A stretch of 64,000 nt of DNA from Streptomyces flavofungini (GTDB lineage Bacteria; Actinomycetota; Actinomycetes; Streptomycetales; Streptomycetaceae), in NCBI RefSeq assembly GCF_014650815.1, contig NZ_BMVR01000013.1, forward strand, positions 62,001-126,000, read 5' to 3'. Made by a program: the position numbers and the translations under genes. Below are positions 9,158-18,650 of this stretch, one piece after another (position 1 is the stretch's first letter; each line of letters starts with the position of its first letter). The notes below the pieces were generated by a model. That model was not told the origin of the DNA, ran no database searches, and saw nothing but the letters and a program-made list of their open reading frames with translations.

Positions 9158-10512
9158 ATGATTCCCATCGATCTCCTCGTCCACGGCGGCGACGTCCTCA
9201 CCGTCGACGCCGCCGGCACGGTCGTGCCCGACGGCGCTGTCGCCGTGCGCGGCGGCGAGATCGTCGAGGTCGGCCCGGCCGCGCGCCTGCGCGGCGCGTA
9301 CGCGGCGGCCGAGGAGATCGACGCGCGCGGCTGTCTGGTCCTGCCGGGGCTGATCAACACGCATACGCACCTGGCGATGACGCTGCTGCGCGGCGCCGCC
9401 GACGACCTCACCCTCCAGGGCTTCCTGGAGCACGTCATTCCGCGCGAGGCCGCGCTGCTCTCGCCGGAGACGGTCGCGGCGGGCATCCGCGCGGCGATCG
9501 CGGAGTCGGTACGCGGCGGGGTGACGGCGGCGCTCGACATGTACTGGTTCCACGAGGCGGCCGAGGCGGTGGCCCGCGAGGCCGGGTGGCGGCTGCTCAC
9601 AGGGCCGACGTTCATGGACGTGCCGGAGCCGCCGGACGGCCGCCCGTACGCGGAGCGGCTCGGCTGGGCCGGGGCCCACCTGGCCGCCCGCACCCCGGCG
9701 CCGGGCACCCGGCCCGTGGTGTTCGCGCACTCCGCGTACACGCTGGTGCCCGAGCAGCTCACCGCGATCGCCGCGCTGGCCCGCGCGCACGGCGCGCTCC
9801 TGCACCTGCACGCCGCCGAGAACGCCGCCGAGGTGGCCACCGTCACCGAGCGGCACGGCATGCGGCCCGTGGAACTCCTCGACTCGCTCGGCGTGCTCGG
9901 CCCGGACACGCTCCTCGCGCACGCCGTCGACCTGACCGACGCCGAGATCGCGGCCCTCGCCCGCACGGGCACGGCCGTCGCGCACTGCCCGGTGTCCAAC
10001 CTGAAGCTGGGCTGCGGCATAGCGCGGGTGCCGGACCTGACGGCGGCGGGCGTCACCGTGGGCCTGGGCACGGACGGCGCGGTGAGCTCCAACACCCTCG
10101 ACGTCCTTGCCGCGGTCCGGATGGCGGCGCTCGTCCACAAGGCGGGCGGCGACCCGACGGCGGTGGGTGCCGAGCAGGCCGTACGGATGGCGACCATCGA
10201 GTCCGCGCGGGCCCTCGGCCTCGACGGGCAGCTCGGCTCCCTGGAGCCCGGCAAGCGCGCCGACCTCGTCGTCCTCGACCTGGACCGCCCGCACCTGGCG
10301 CCCCGGCACGACCCGTACGCCACCCTCACGTACGCCGCCGGGCCCGCCGACGTGCGCGACACCGTCGTCGACGGCCGCGTCCTGCTGCGCGACCGGAACC
10401 TGCTCACCGTCGACGAGCGCCGCGCCATCGACGACCTGCACGCGGCCGCCGCCTCCGTCCCGGTCCCGGGCCCGCGTGCGAGCACCGAGCACCTGACCGC
10501 CGAGGTGCCCAC

Positions 10513-10516
<4 letters not shown>
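9158..10516 (+). CDS. Metal-dependent amidohydrolase (nucleobase/heterocycle deaminase type)
   Basis: A 452-residue amidohydrolase of the SsnA/TrzN/MtaD-like group that hydrolyses or deaminates cyclic nitrogen compounds. The metal-binding HxH is at His69 and His71 (NTHTHLAMT). Other ligands are in VFAHSAYT, the LHLHAAEN segment and the GLGTDGAVSSN aspartate. Start ATG 9158 follows GGAACGGAACGGAACGC; an upstream in-frame extension to 9026 is low-complexity and unlikely. The stop overlaps the next gene (ATGA). Its place after a nucleoside phosphorylase suggests a released base as substrate, for example guanine or a related purine; this is inference. Confidence 0.85.
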
Positions 10517-11224
<708 letters not shown>

Positions 11225-11232
<8 letters not shown>

Positions 11233-11986
11233 CAACTCCCCGGGCCCCGCCGGGGGCTTCGTGCCGCCGACCGCGTTCGCCGTCCCCGGCCGCATCGCGG
11301 TGAGCAACCGCGCGGCCGCCGTCTGGCAGCAGGCCCTGATCACGGACATCCGCCGGGAGACGCCCGCCGCGTCGACGTTCCGGCTCAAGGTGCCCGACTG
11401 GCAGGGCCATCTGCCGGGCCAGCACCTGATGCTGCGGCTCACCGCGCCGGACGGCTATGTGGCCCAGCGCCACTACTCCCTGGCGTCCGCGCCCGACGAC
11501 AGCGGTGAGATCGAGTTGACCCTGGACCACGCGCCGGGCGGCGAGGTGTCCGGGCATCTGCACACGGTCGCGCGCGTCGGCGACATCGTGGCGGTGCGCG
11601 GCCCGCTGTCCGGGTTCTTCGCCTGGCCGGGCGACCGGCCCGCGCTGCTGCTCGGCGCGGGCTCCGGCGTCGTACCGCTGATGTCGATGATCCGCCACCA
11701 CCGCCGCGCGGGCCTCACCGTGCCGCTGCGGCTGCTCGTCTCCGCGCGCACCCGCGAGGACCTGATCTACGCGGACGAGTACGGCGACGAGACCACGGCC
11801 GTCCTCACCCGCGCCGAAGGCCGCCTGCACGCCGGGCACTTGGCGCCCCACCTGGGCGCCGGGCAGCCCGCGGGCGGCTGGGAGGCGTACATCTGCGGCT
11901 CGAACGGCTTCGCCGAGCACGCCTCGCGGCTCCTGGTGGACGGCGGGCAGCCGGTGGACCGGATCAGGATCGAACGCTTCGGCTGA
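11225..11986 (+). CDS. FAD-binding (ferredoxin reductase-type) oxidoreductase
   Basis: A 253-residue ferredoxin-NADP reductase-like protein. The FAD-binding motif RHYSLASAP is near residue 80, GEVSGHLH near 100, and the NAD(P)-binding LLLGAGSGVVPLMSM near 140. There is no 2Fe-2S plant-type ferredoxin domain, so electrons must leave by another route, most simply to the adjacent molybdopterin protein. GTG start at 11225 overlaps the previous gene by 8 bases, indicating coupled translation and a probable complex. Confidence 0.85.
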
Positions 11987-12015
11987 ACCCCCTGCTCAGC
12001 GGCGGCCGCAGAGGA

Positions 12016-12040
12016 CATAATGAGCCGATACATCGGATGT
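12016..12040 (+). promoter_or_regulatory. Promoter -10 and palindromic operator upstream of the FadR-type gene
   Basis: CATAAT (12016-12021) is a good -10 hexamer. Immediately downstream lies the perfect palindrome ACATC-G-GATGT (12030-12040), placed where a repressor would block the start of transcription. The likely ligand is the GntR/FadR-family protein encoded at 12179, implying autoregulation. The -35 is poor (TGCTCA at 11993-11998). Confidence 0.55.
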
Positions 12041-12047
12041 CTATTTC

Positions 12048-12138
12048 TGCCTGTCCGCACCGTCCCCACTGCTCGCACTGTCAGCACTGTCCCTACTGTC
12101 CCCACTGTCAGCACTGTCCGTACTGTCCGCACCGGCGG
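12048..12138. repeat. Degenerate 9-bp tandem repeat (ACTGTCCNC-type)
   Basis: About ten units of a 9-base word close to CACTGTCCC (variants CACTGTCAG, TACTGTCCC, TACTGTCCG, CGCACTGTC) fill the leader between the operator and the ribosome site of the FadR-type gene. The array would be in the 5' untranslated mRNA. It has no spacers and is not a CRISPR. Confidence 0.8.
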
Positions 12139-12178
12139 CACTGGTCGGTGCTGATCCGCACACCGAGGCGAGGTCCCC

Positions 12179-12850
12179 ATGGCTGTCACGGACGAGGCCA
12201 TCGAAAAGATCAAGGGCATGATCGTCTCCGGCGCGCTGCGCCCCGGCGACCGGCTGCCCAAGGAGAGCGAACTGGCCGCGGAGCTCGGGCTCTCCCGTAA
12301 CTCGCTGCGCGAGGCGGTGCGGGCGCTCTCGCTGATCCGCATCCTGGACGTGCGTCAGGGCGACGGGACGTACGTCACCAGCCTGGACCCGCAGTTGCTC
12401 CTGGAGGCGCTGAGCTTCGTCGTGGACTTCCACCGCGACGACACCGTCCTGGAGTTCCTCGCGGTGCGCCGGATCCTGGAGCCCGCCGCCACGGCGCTGG
12501 CGACCACCCGCATCACCGAGGCCGAACTGGACGTGCTCACCGACCAGTTGGACGCGCTCGGCGCCGCGCCGAGCGTCGAGGAGCTGGTGGCCTGCGACCT
12601 GGAGTTCCACCGCGGCATCGTGCAGTCGTCCGGGAACTCGGTGCTCTGCTCCCTCCTCGACGGCCTGTCCGGGCCGACCACGCGGGCCCGCGTCTGGCGC
12701 GGCCTGACCCAGGAGGACGCCGTCAGCCGCACCCTGCACGAGCACCGCGCGATCCTCGCGGCGCTGCGCGACCGGGACGCGGAGGCGGCCCGGTCCTGGG
12801 CCACGGTGCACATCGCGAGCGTGGAGCAGTGGCTGCGCTCGACCTTGTGA
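12179..12850 (+). CDS. GntR-family transcriptional regulator, FadR subfamily
   Basis: A 223-residue regulator. Residues 1-70 form the winged helix (IEKIKGMIVSGALRPGDRLP, then ELAAELGLSRNSLREAV), followed by the all-helical FCD/FadR ligand domain with the metal-type motif DLEFHRGIV near residue 141 and late histidines (EHRAIL, TVHIASVEQW). ATG 12179 with GAGG upstream. It follows the nucleobase operon on the same strand and is the best candidate for its regulator, acting at the palindrome 12030-12040. The effector is unknown. Confidence 0.85.
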   Translation: MAVTDEAIEKIKGMIVSGALRPGDRLPKESELAAELGLSRNSLREAVRALSLIRILDVRQGDGTYVTSLDPQLLLEALSFVVDFHRDDTVLEFLAVRRILEPAATALATTRITEAELDVLTDQLDALGAAPSVEELVACDLEFHRGIVQSSGNSVLCSLLDGLSGPTTRARVWRGLTQEDAVSRTLHEHRAILAALRDRDAEAARSWATVHIASVEQWLRSTL

Positions 12851-13001
12851 GTCACTCGGCTCCACCGCGTGCGGCATGCGTGAGGGGCGATTGACCTGGG
12901 CAGTGATCCGGCACTCGGCGCCGCCGGGGGGCTGCGGAGGGCCCCGCGGGACGCCGTAAGGTTGGGGCGTACTTAGCGGAGAACGTCGGAAGGAGGCCTG
13001 G

Positions 13002-14303
13002 GTGATCGAGCTCGAGGGGGTACCCGAGCTGATCGACCCGGTCATGGTGGCCGCGTTCGAGGGCTGGAACGACGCCGGCGACGCCGCCTCCACCGCGGTC
13101 GCGCATCTCGACAAGGAGTGGAAGGGCGAGGTGTTCGCGGCGCTGGACGCCGAGGACTACTACGACTTCCAGGTCAACCGGCCCACGGTGTGGCTGGACG
13201 GCGGCGTGCGCAAGATCACGTGGCCGACCACGCGGCTCTCGGTGGTCCGCGTCGGCGGCGACAAGCCGCGCGACCTCGTCCTGGTGCGGGGCATCGAGCC
13301 GTCCATGCGCTGGCGTTCGTTCTGCAACGAACTGCTCGGCTTCGCCCACGAACTGGGCGTGGAGCTGGTCGTGATCATGGGTGCGCTGCTCGGCGACACC
13401 CCGCACACCCGCCCGGTCCCGGTCAGCGGCGTCACCTCCGACCCGGATCTGGCGCGCACCATGGACCTGGAGGAGACCAAGTACGAGGGTCCGACGGGCA
13501 TCGTCGGCATCCTCCAGGAGGCCTGCACGCACGCGGGCGTCCCGGCGGTCAGCCTGTGGGCGGCCGTGCCGCACTACGTCTCGCAGCCGCCGAACCCGAA
13601 GGCGACGCTGGCACTCCTGAACCGCCTGGAGGACCTGATCGACCTCAGGATCCCGCTCGGCGAGCTGACGGAGGACGCGCGCGCCTGGCAGCTGGGCGTG
13701 GACCAGCTCGCCGCCGAGGACAGCGAGGTCGCCGAGTACGTCCAGTCCCTGGAGGAGGCGCGGGACACCGCGGAACTGCCCGAGGCGTCCGGCGAGGCCA
13801 TCGCGCGCGAGTTCGAGCGGTATCTGCGGCGACGCGACGGCGGCGGGCCCGGTCCCGTCGCCGGGACCGGGCAGGTCGGCGGGCCGGGCCAGCCGGGCGG
13901 GCACGCCACGGACGGCGGCGACGGGGCGGCGTACCTGCGGGATACGCCGAGCGAGCGCACCCGGCCGCCGAAGCCGAAGCCACGACCGGGGCCGGAGTCC
14001 GCGCCCACGGATTCCGGGTCCGCTGATTCCACTCCTACGGATTCCGGGTCCACGGACCCGGAAGGCACGGACCCGGCGGGCGCGGACCCGGCGGGCGCGG
14101 ACCCGGCGGGCGCGGACGCGCCCTCGGCGGGTGCCAAGGGCGACCCGGCCGAGTCAAGCCAGGAATCCGGCACCGCCGAATCCGCCGATTCCACGGCGTC
14201 CGGCGGTCGCCCGGACGACGGCGAGGCAAACGACGGCCGCAGCGACGGGCCGGGCGGCGCCAAGGAAGACGATTCCCCGTCAGACGATTCCTCCGAGGAC
14301 TGA
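13002..14303 (+). CDS. parJ: PAC2-family protein, ParJ-like
   Basis: A 433-residue protein with a PAC2 (proteasome assembly chaperone 2-like) domain over residues 1-270, including the start IELEGVPELIDPVMVAAFEG and the YEGPTGIVGILQEAC segment. The rest is a disordered tail rich in Gly, Asp, Ser and Pro with three DPAGA repeats near residues 363-377. In S. coelicolor the gene in this position, SCO1662, encodes ParJ, which binds ParA and affects its polymerisation during sporulation segregation. Position and domain support that name here. GTG start at 13002 with GGAAGGAGG upstream. Confidence 0.75.
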   Translation: MIELEGVPELIDPVMVAAFEGWNDAGDAASTAVAHLDKEWKGEVFAALDAEDYYDFQVNRPTVWLDGGVRKITWPTTRLSVVRVGGDKPRDLVLVRGIEPSMRWRSFCNELLGFAHELGVELVVIMGALLGDTPHTRPVPVSGVTSDPDLARTMDLEETKYEGPTGIVGILQEACTHAGVPAVSLWAAVPHYVSQPPNPKATLALLNRLEDLIDLRIPLGELTEDARAWQLGVDQLAAEDSEVAEYVQSLEEARDTAELPEASGEAIAREFERYLRRRDGGGPGPVAGTGQVGGPGQPGGHATDGGDGAAYLRDTPSERTRPPKPKPRPGPESAPTDSGSADSTPTDSGSTDPEGTDPAGADPAGADPAGADAPSAGAKGDPAESSQESGTAESADSTASGGRPDDGEANDGRSDGPGGAKEDDSPSDDSSED

Positions 14304-14324
14304 GACGGACGACAGCACGTCCCA

Positions 14325-14352
14325 GGGGCGGCACCCACGCGGGTGCCGCCCC
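14325..14352 (+). terminator. Terminator after the PAC2 gene
   Basis: GGGGCGGCACCC (14325-14336), loop ACGC, and GGGTGCCGCCCC (14341-14352) form a perfect 12-pair stem, followed by TTCTCGTT. It starts 22 bases after the stop codon. Confidence 0.85.
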
Positions 14353-14573
14353 TTCTCGTTGCCCACGCCCCACCGGGCCACGGCCGCCCCGTGCGTCTTG
14401 GCTGGTATGAGGCGTGACAAGTGTTTGTTGATGAAATGCGCACGGTTCCCCACTCAACTTCCTTTCAAACGCTGTTGGGCGAAAGTGGTCTGGACGGCCG
14501 GGCCCGGCGGTAGCAGGGTGTGCAGCGACCGGAAGGCAGGCGGGGCGCGGTAACCGAAGGGAGCGGTGAAGCG

Positions 14574-16328
14574 ATGACCGACCAGGTGCAGCGGGGCAGC
14601 GACCCCGGGGGCAGTGGCCCCGGACCCGATGGCGCGGGGTTCACGTATCGGGCCGCCGAGCAGGAACTGATCGTCGTCGCCCGGCCGGAGGCCCGGCTGC
14701 GCGCCCAGGAGCAGGGCGTCCGCTCGGCGTCGGGCTCCGACGTATCGGCCCTCAACATGTTCCTCAGCGATGAACAACTCACCCTGGAACCGCTGTTCGG
14801 CAGCGAGGACCGGCTCCGGGCGGCGGCACCCGACACACCGGGCGAGGTACCCGACCTGGCCCTGTTCTACCGGGTGCGCGGCGGCACCGACCGCGCCCAG
14901 GAGCTGCGCGCGCGGATGGCGGCGCTGCCCGGCGTCGACACGGCGTACGTGAAGCCGGGCGCCGTACCGGCCGCGCTCGGGCCCGTCGGGCAGCAGGGCG
15001 GCCCGAGCGAGCCGGACGAGGCGCAGCGGCGCAAGGAAGGCATGCCCGCGACGGCCGACTTCAGCGGCCGCCAGGGCTATCTGCGGCCGGCGCCCGAGGG
15101 CGTCGACGCGTACTGGGCCTGGCAGCGCCTGGGCGGCGGCGGTGACGGGGTCACCGTCATCGACATCGAGGGCGCCTGGCAGCTCAGCCACGAGGACCTC
15201 GCGGCGAAGCTCGCGGGCGTGGTGATCGGCACCCCCATCCAGGACCTGGCGTGGCGCAACCACGGCACCGCCGTGATCGGTGTCGTCGGCGCCGACCGCA
15301 ACGCCATGGGCGTCACCGGCATCGTGCCGGACGCCGTGACCGCGGTCGCGTCGTTCACCCCCGCGGGTACGGCGGCGACGATCCACGCCGCGGCCGACCG
15401 GCTCGCGCCGGGCGACGTCATCCTCATCGAACTGCACCGTCCGGGGCCGAAGTTCGACTTCGAGACCCGCGACGACCAGAAGGGCTACATCGCCATCGAG
15501 TGGTGGCCGGACGACTTCGCCGCGGTGCGGTACGCGACGGCGAAGGGCATCATCGTGGTCGGCGCGGCGGGCAACGGGGCCGATTCGCTGGACGACGCGG
15601 TGTACGAGCGGCGTCCGGACGAGTTCCCGTCCTGGTGGCGCAACCCCTTCAACCCGTCCAACCCCTCGTCCGAGGCCGTCGTGGTCGGCGCGGGCGCGCC
15701 GCCGCCCGGCACCCACGGCCGCGACCACGGCCCGGACCGTTCGCGCCTGGCGTTCTCCAACTACGGCGCCCGCCTGGACGCGCAGGGCTGGGGCCGCGAG
15801 ACCACGACGACCGGCGGCTTCTGGAACCAGCCCGGCGATCTGCAGGGCGGCGTGGACGAGATCGCCTGGTACACGGACACCTTCTCCGGCACCTCGTCGG
15901 CGTCCCCGATCGTCGTCGGCGCCGTCGCCGCGCTCCAGGGCGTCCTCAAGGCGGCGGGCCAGCAGCCGATGACGTCCGCCCGGGCGCGGGCCGTGCTGCG
16001 GGCCACCGGGTCCCCGCAGCAGGACGGCCCCGGCCGCCCGGCGTCCCAGCGGATCGGCAACCGCCCCGACATCAGGGCGGCGGTCACCAAGCTGCTGCCC
16101 GCGGCGGTGGGCTCGGGCCTCGCCGAGCGCTACTGGGACGAGCTGATCCCGTATCCGCCCGAACTCCCGCCGCGCCTCAGGCTCTTCGTGGCCGGGCAGT
16201 GGCGGAACCTCAACAACCCCTCCCCCGAGACCCGCCAGGCGGTGCACGCCGCCTTCGCCGGGGGAGCACCGGACGTGCGTGTCTGGTTCTCGGACGACGA
16301 GGTCGTCGGCCTGGTCGTCACGGGCTGA
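14574..16328 (+). CDS. Cytoplasmic subtilisin-like serine protease (S8) with a C-terminal domain shared with its neighbour
   Basis: A 584-residue S8 peptidase. The catalytic triad is visible: Asp197 (TVIDIEG), His230 (NHGTAVIGVVG) and Ser441 (GTSSASP); all are intact. There is no signal peptide, so it appears intracellular. Residues 1-165 are an N-terminal region of unknown fold (residues 24-150 may be a propeptide-like domain). Residues 520-584 (YWDELIP to the end) form a small C-terminal domain that is also found at the C terminus of the Q-rich protein encoded 84 bases downstream. ATG 14574 follows GAAGGGAG; an upstream in-frame extension to 14520 is less likely. The two genes probably form an operon. 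Role unknown. Confidence 0.88.
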   Translation: MTDQVQRGSDPGGSGPGPDGAGFTYRAAEQELIVVARPEARLRAQEQGVRSASGSDVSALNMFLSDEQLTLEPLFGSEDRLRAAAPDTPGEVPDLALFYRVRGGTDRAQELRARMAALPGVDTAYVKPGAVPAALGPVGQQGGPSEPDEAQRRKEGMPATADFSGRQGYLRPAPEGVDAYWAWQRLGGGGDGVTVIDIEGAWQLSHEDLAAKLAGVVIGTPIQDLAWRNHGTAVIGVVGADRNAMGVTGIVPDAVTAVASFTPAGTAATIHAAADRLAPGDVILIELHRPGPKFDFETRDDQKGYIAIEWWPDDFAAVRYATAKGIIVVGAAGNGADSLDDAVYERRPDEFPSWWRNPFNPSNPSSEAVVVGAGAPPPGTHGRDHGPDRSRLAFSNYGARLDAQGWGRETTTTGGFWNQPGDLQGGVDEIAWYTDTFSGTSSASPIVVGAVAALQGVLKAAGQQPMTSARARAVLRATGSPQQDGPGRPASQRIGNRPDIRAAVTKLLPAAVGSGLAERYWDELIPYPPELPPRLRLFVAGQWRNLNNPSPETRQAVHAAFAGGAPDVRVWFSDDEVVGLVVTG

Positions 16329-16412
16329 ACCACGGCGCGCGACGAAGAGCACCACCGGAGAACATCCCGGAACACATCAACGGACCGACCATTGACGGAA
16401 GGTGGCACCCGC

Positions 16413-17105
16413 ATGAGCACCACCCCGCAAATGAGTCAACTGGGCCAGCACCAGGGCCAGCAGTACAACCCGCAACAGCAGTACGGGCAGCAGATCCCCG
16501 GCCAGCAGCAGTTCGGGCCCGAACAGTTCGGCCAGCAGCAGCCGTTCGGCCAGCAGGGCCAGGGCTATGGCCAGCAGCAGTCCGGTCAGCAGGGCGAGCA
16601 GGGCCCGAGCACCGCGCCGCCGCAGCCCGGCCAGACCGGCCAGATGGGCCAGATGGGCCAGCAGCGCCAGTTCGGTCAGCAGACCCCGGGCCAACAGATC
16701 CCCGGCCAGCAGCAGATCCCCGGCCAGCAGATGCAGCAGCCCGGCCAGCAGCAGATCCCGCCGCACCTGCGCCAGCAGATGCAGCAGCTCGGCCAGCAGC
16801 AGCCCTTCCAGCAACTGCTGCAGCAGCTCGGCCAGCAGCAGGTCCCGCAGGCGCAGGCGCCCGCCATCTCGACGCAGGCCCTCGCGGGTGCCGTCGCCCA
16901 GAGCTTCTGGGACGTCGTCCAGCCGCTGCCGGGCCAGGCCTCGCTCCTGTACCTGCACGTGGACGGCGAATGGCGCGTCTTCGTGAACCCGAACGACCGT
17001 ACCCGCGACCAGGTCCAGGAAGCCTTCGCGTACGGGCAGCCGGTGATCGGCTACTACGACACGAACAACCCCGGGCTGCTGCTCGCGATCGTCGTCACCA
17101 GGTGA
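16413..17105 (+). CDS. Glutamine-rich low-complexity protein with the protease-associated C-terminal domain
   Basis: A 230-residue protein. Residues 1-150 are low-complexity, dominated by Gln, Gly and Pro in short PGQQQ/GQQ repeats and resembling prion-like or coacervating regions. Residues 165-230 (FWDVVQPLPG to the end) align with residues 520-584 of the upstream subtilase: (F/Y)WD, a W-R about 21 residues later, then NP, TR, V, AFA, G, P and a final VVT in register. No signal peptide or membrane segment is seen. ATG 16413 with GGAAGG upstream is preferred over the in-frame TTG at 16392. It could be a scaffold, substrate or regulator of the protease. No known function is recognised. Confidence 0.85.
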   Translation: MSTTPQMSQLGQHQGQQYNPQQQYGQQIPGQQQFGPEQFGQQQPFGQQGQGYGQQQSGQQGEQGPSTAPPQPGQTGQMGQMGQQRQFGQQTPGQQIPGQQQIPGQQMQQPGQQQIPPHLRQQMQQLGQQQPFQQLLQQLGQQQVPQAQAPAISTQALAGAVAQSFWDVVQPLPGQASLLYLHVDGEWRVFVNPNDRTRDQVQEAFAYGQPVIGYYDTNNPGLLLAIVVTR

Positions 17106-17138
17106 CGCACGCGAACAACTGACGGGCCCCGTGCAACG

Positions 17139-17174
17139 GCGGCGCCGGACGGAGTGTTTCCCGTCCGGCGCCGC
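17139..17174. terminator. Bidirectional terminator between the Q-rich gene and mshC
   Basis: GCGGCGCCGGACGG (17139-17152) pairs perfectly with CCGTCCGGCGCCGC (17161-17174) across an 8-base loop. It lies between two convergent genes and can serve both. Confidence 0.85.
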
Positions 17175-17220
17175 TCACGTGCATACGTCGGGTCGTCCCG
17201 TCGTCCCGTTCGTCGCGTTC

Positions 17221-18450
17221 CTACAGCGCGACGCCGAGCAGCGCGTCCACCGCGCGGGACACGACGCCCGGGGCGCCCTCGTCCGTGCCGCCCTCGGTGT
17301 CCTGGCGGGCGGCCCAGCGGTCGACGGCGGCGAGCGCGGTGGGCGCGTCCAGGTCGTTGGCCAGGGCCTCGCGGACCTCCTCGACCAGGGCCTCGGCGGG
17401 CGGCCCGTCCGGCCGGGACACCGCGGCGCGCCAGCGGGCGAGCCGCTCGACGGCGTCCTGGAGCACCTGGTCGGTCCACTCCCAGTCGGCCCGGTAGTGG
17501 TGGGCGAGCAGGGCGAGGCGGATGGCGGCGGGGTCGACGCCGTCGCGCCGCAGCTTCGACACGAACACCAGGTTGCCCTTGGACTTGGACATCTTGGCGC
17601 CGTCGAGGGCGACCATGCCGGCGTGCACGTACGCCTTGGCGAAGGGGTGCTCGCCGGTCAGGGCCTGGGCGTGCGAGGCGCCCATCTCGTGGTGCGGGAA
17701 GGTCAGGTCGGAGCCGCCGCCCTGGATGTCGAAGCCCATGCCGAGGTGGTCGAGGGCGATGGCGACGCACTCGATGTGCCAGCCGGGCCGCCCGGCGCCG
17801 AGGGAACCGCCGTCCCAGCTCGGCTCGCCCTCGCGGGCGGCCATCCAGAGCATCGGGTCGAGCGGGTTCTTCTTGCCCGCACGGTCCGGGTCGCCGCCGC
17901 GCTCGGCGGACAGGAGGCGCATGGCGGCGGCGTCGAGCCCCGACACCTCGCCGAAGTGCGGGTCGGACTCGACGGAGAAGTAGGTGTCGCCCTCGAGGTC
18001 GTAGGCGGCGCCCAGGTCCCGCAGCCGCTCGACGAGCGGCACGATGCCGGGTATCGACTCGACGGCTCCGACGTAGTGCCGCGGCGGCAGCAGCCGGAGC
18101 GCGGTCATGTCCTCGCGGAACAGCGCGGTCTCGCCCTGCGCCAGCTCGACCCAGTCCTTGCCGTCGCGCTTGGCGCGCTCCAGGAGCGGGTCGTCCACGT
18201 CGGTCACGTTCTGCACGTAGTGGACCTGCCGCTTGGTGTCGAGCCACACGCGCTGCACCAGGTCGAACGCGTTGTAGGTCGCCGCGTGACCCATGTGGGT
18301 CGCGTCGTACGGCGTGATGCCGCAGACGTAGATACGGGCGACGGGACCGGGGTCGAGGGTGACGAGGCCACCGGTCGCGGTGTCGTGGATCCGGAGGACG
18401 CGGCCCTCGCCGGGCAGGGCGGGAACCTCAGAAGCGGGCCAGGCATACAT
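17221..18450 (-). CDS. mshC: Cysteine:GlcN-Ins ligase of mycothiol biosynthesis
   Basis: A 409-residue class I synthetase paralogue that joins cysteine to glucosaminyl-inositol, the third committed step to mycothiol. The signature YVCGITPYD with THMGHA (HIGH-type motif, residues 41-55) separates MshC from ordinary cysteinyl-tRNA synthetases, which have CGxTVYD. The zinc ligands include that Cys and the HIEC cysteine, and KMSKS appears as AKMSKSKGN. Length fits MshC rather than CysS, as there is no long anticodon-binding domain. ATG at 18450. The neighbouring SCO1664/DUF3090/phosphatase genes are classic actinobacterial mshC neighbours. Confidence 0.95.
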   Translation of the reverse strand: MYAWPASEVPALPGEGRVLRIHDTATGGLVTLDPGPVARIYVCGITPYDATHMGHAATYNAFDLVQRVWLDTKRQVHYVQNVTDVDDPLLERAKRDGKDWVELAQGETALFREDMTALRLLPPRHYVGAVESIPGIVPLVERLRDLGAAYDLEGDTYFSVESDPHFGEVSGLDAAAMRLLSAERGGDPDRAGKKNPLDPMLWMAAREGEPSWDGGSLGAGRPGWHIECVAIALDHLGMGFDIQGGGSDLTFPHHEMGASHAQALTGEHPFAKAYVHAGMVALDGAKMSKSKGNLVFVSKLRRDGVDPAAIRLALLAHHYRADWEWTDQVLQDAVERLARWRAAVSRPDGPPAEALVEEVREALANDLDAPTALAAVDRWAARQDTEGGTDEGAPGVVSRAVDALLGVAL

Positions 18451-18650
18451 GCCTTGAGCCTAACCGGATGCCCCTTCCACATACGACCCAGGGCAACGAG
18501 AGATCTTCAACGTGTACGGCGACCCCCCAGTGGGCAGCGGGTCCGCGCAGAGGGCGAGGGGGTGTCCCCTGCCGAGAGCTTGGGGGTGCACAGCCCCGTC
18601 CGACGGAGCCCGCCCACCAGAGCCTCCACCAGGCCCAGGGGCCAGAGCCC

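Noticed and set aside
12048..12138. Possible CRISPR array
   Set aside because: Units are only about 9 bases, contiguous and without spacers; no cas gene is near.
16676..16867. Cys-rich minus-strand frame opposite the Q-rich gene
   Set aside because: The Cys/Trp pattern is the complement of CAG and GGC codon runs, not a real metallothionein-like protein.
17221..18450. Second cysteinyl-tRNA synthetase
   Set aside because: The CGITPYD signature, shorter length and neighbours identify MshC.
18451..18650. Small gene between mshC and the SCO1664-like gene
   Set aside because: Frames here lack ribosome sites and family resemblance; the region looks like the mshC promoter plus GC-rich spacer.
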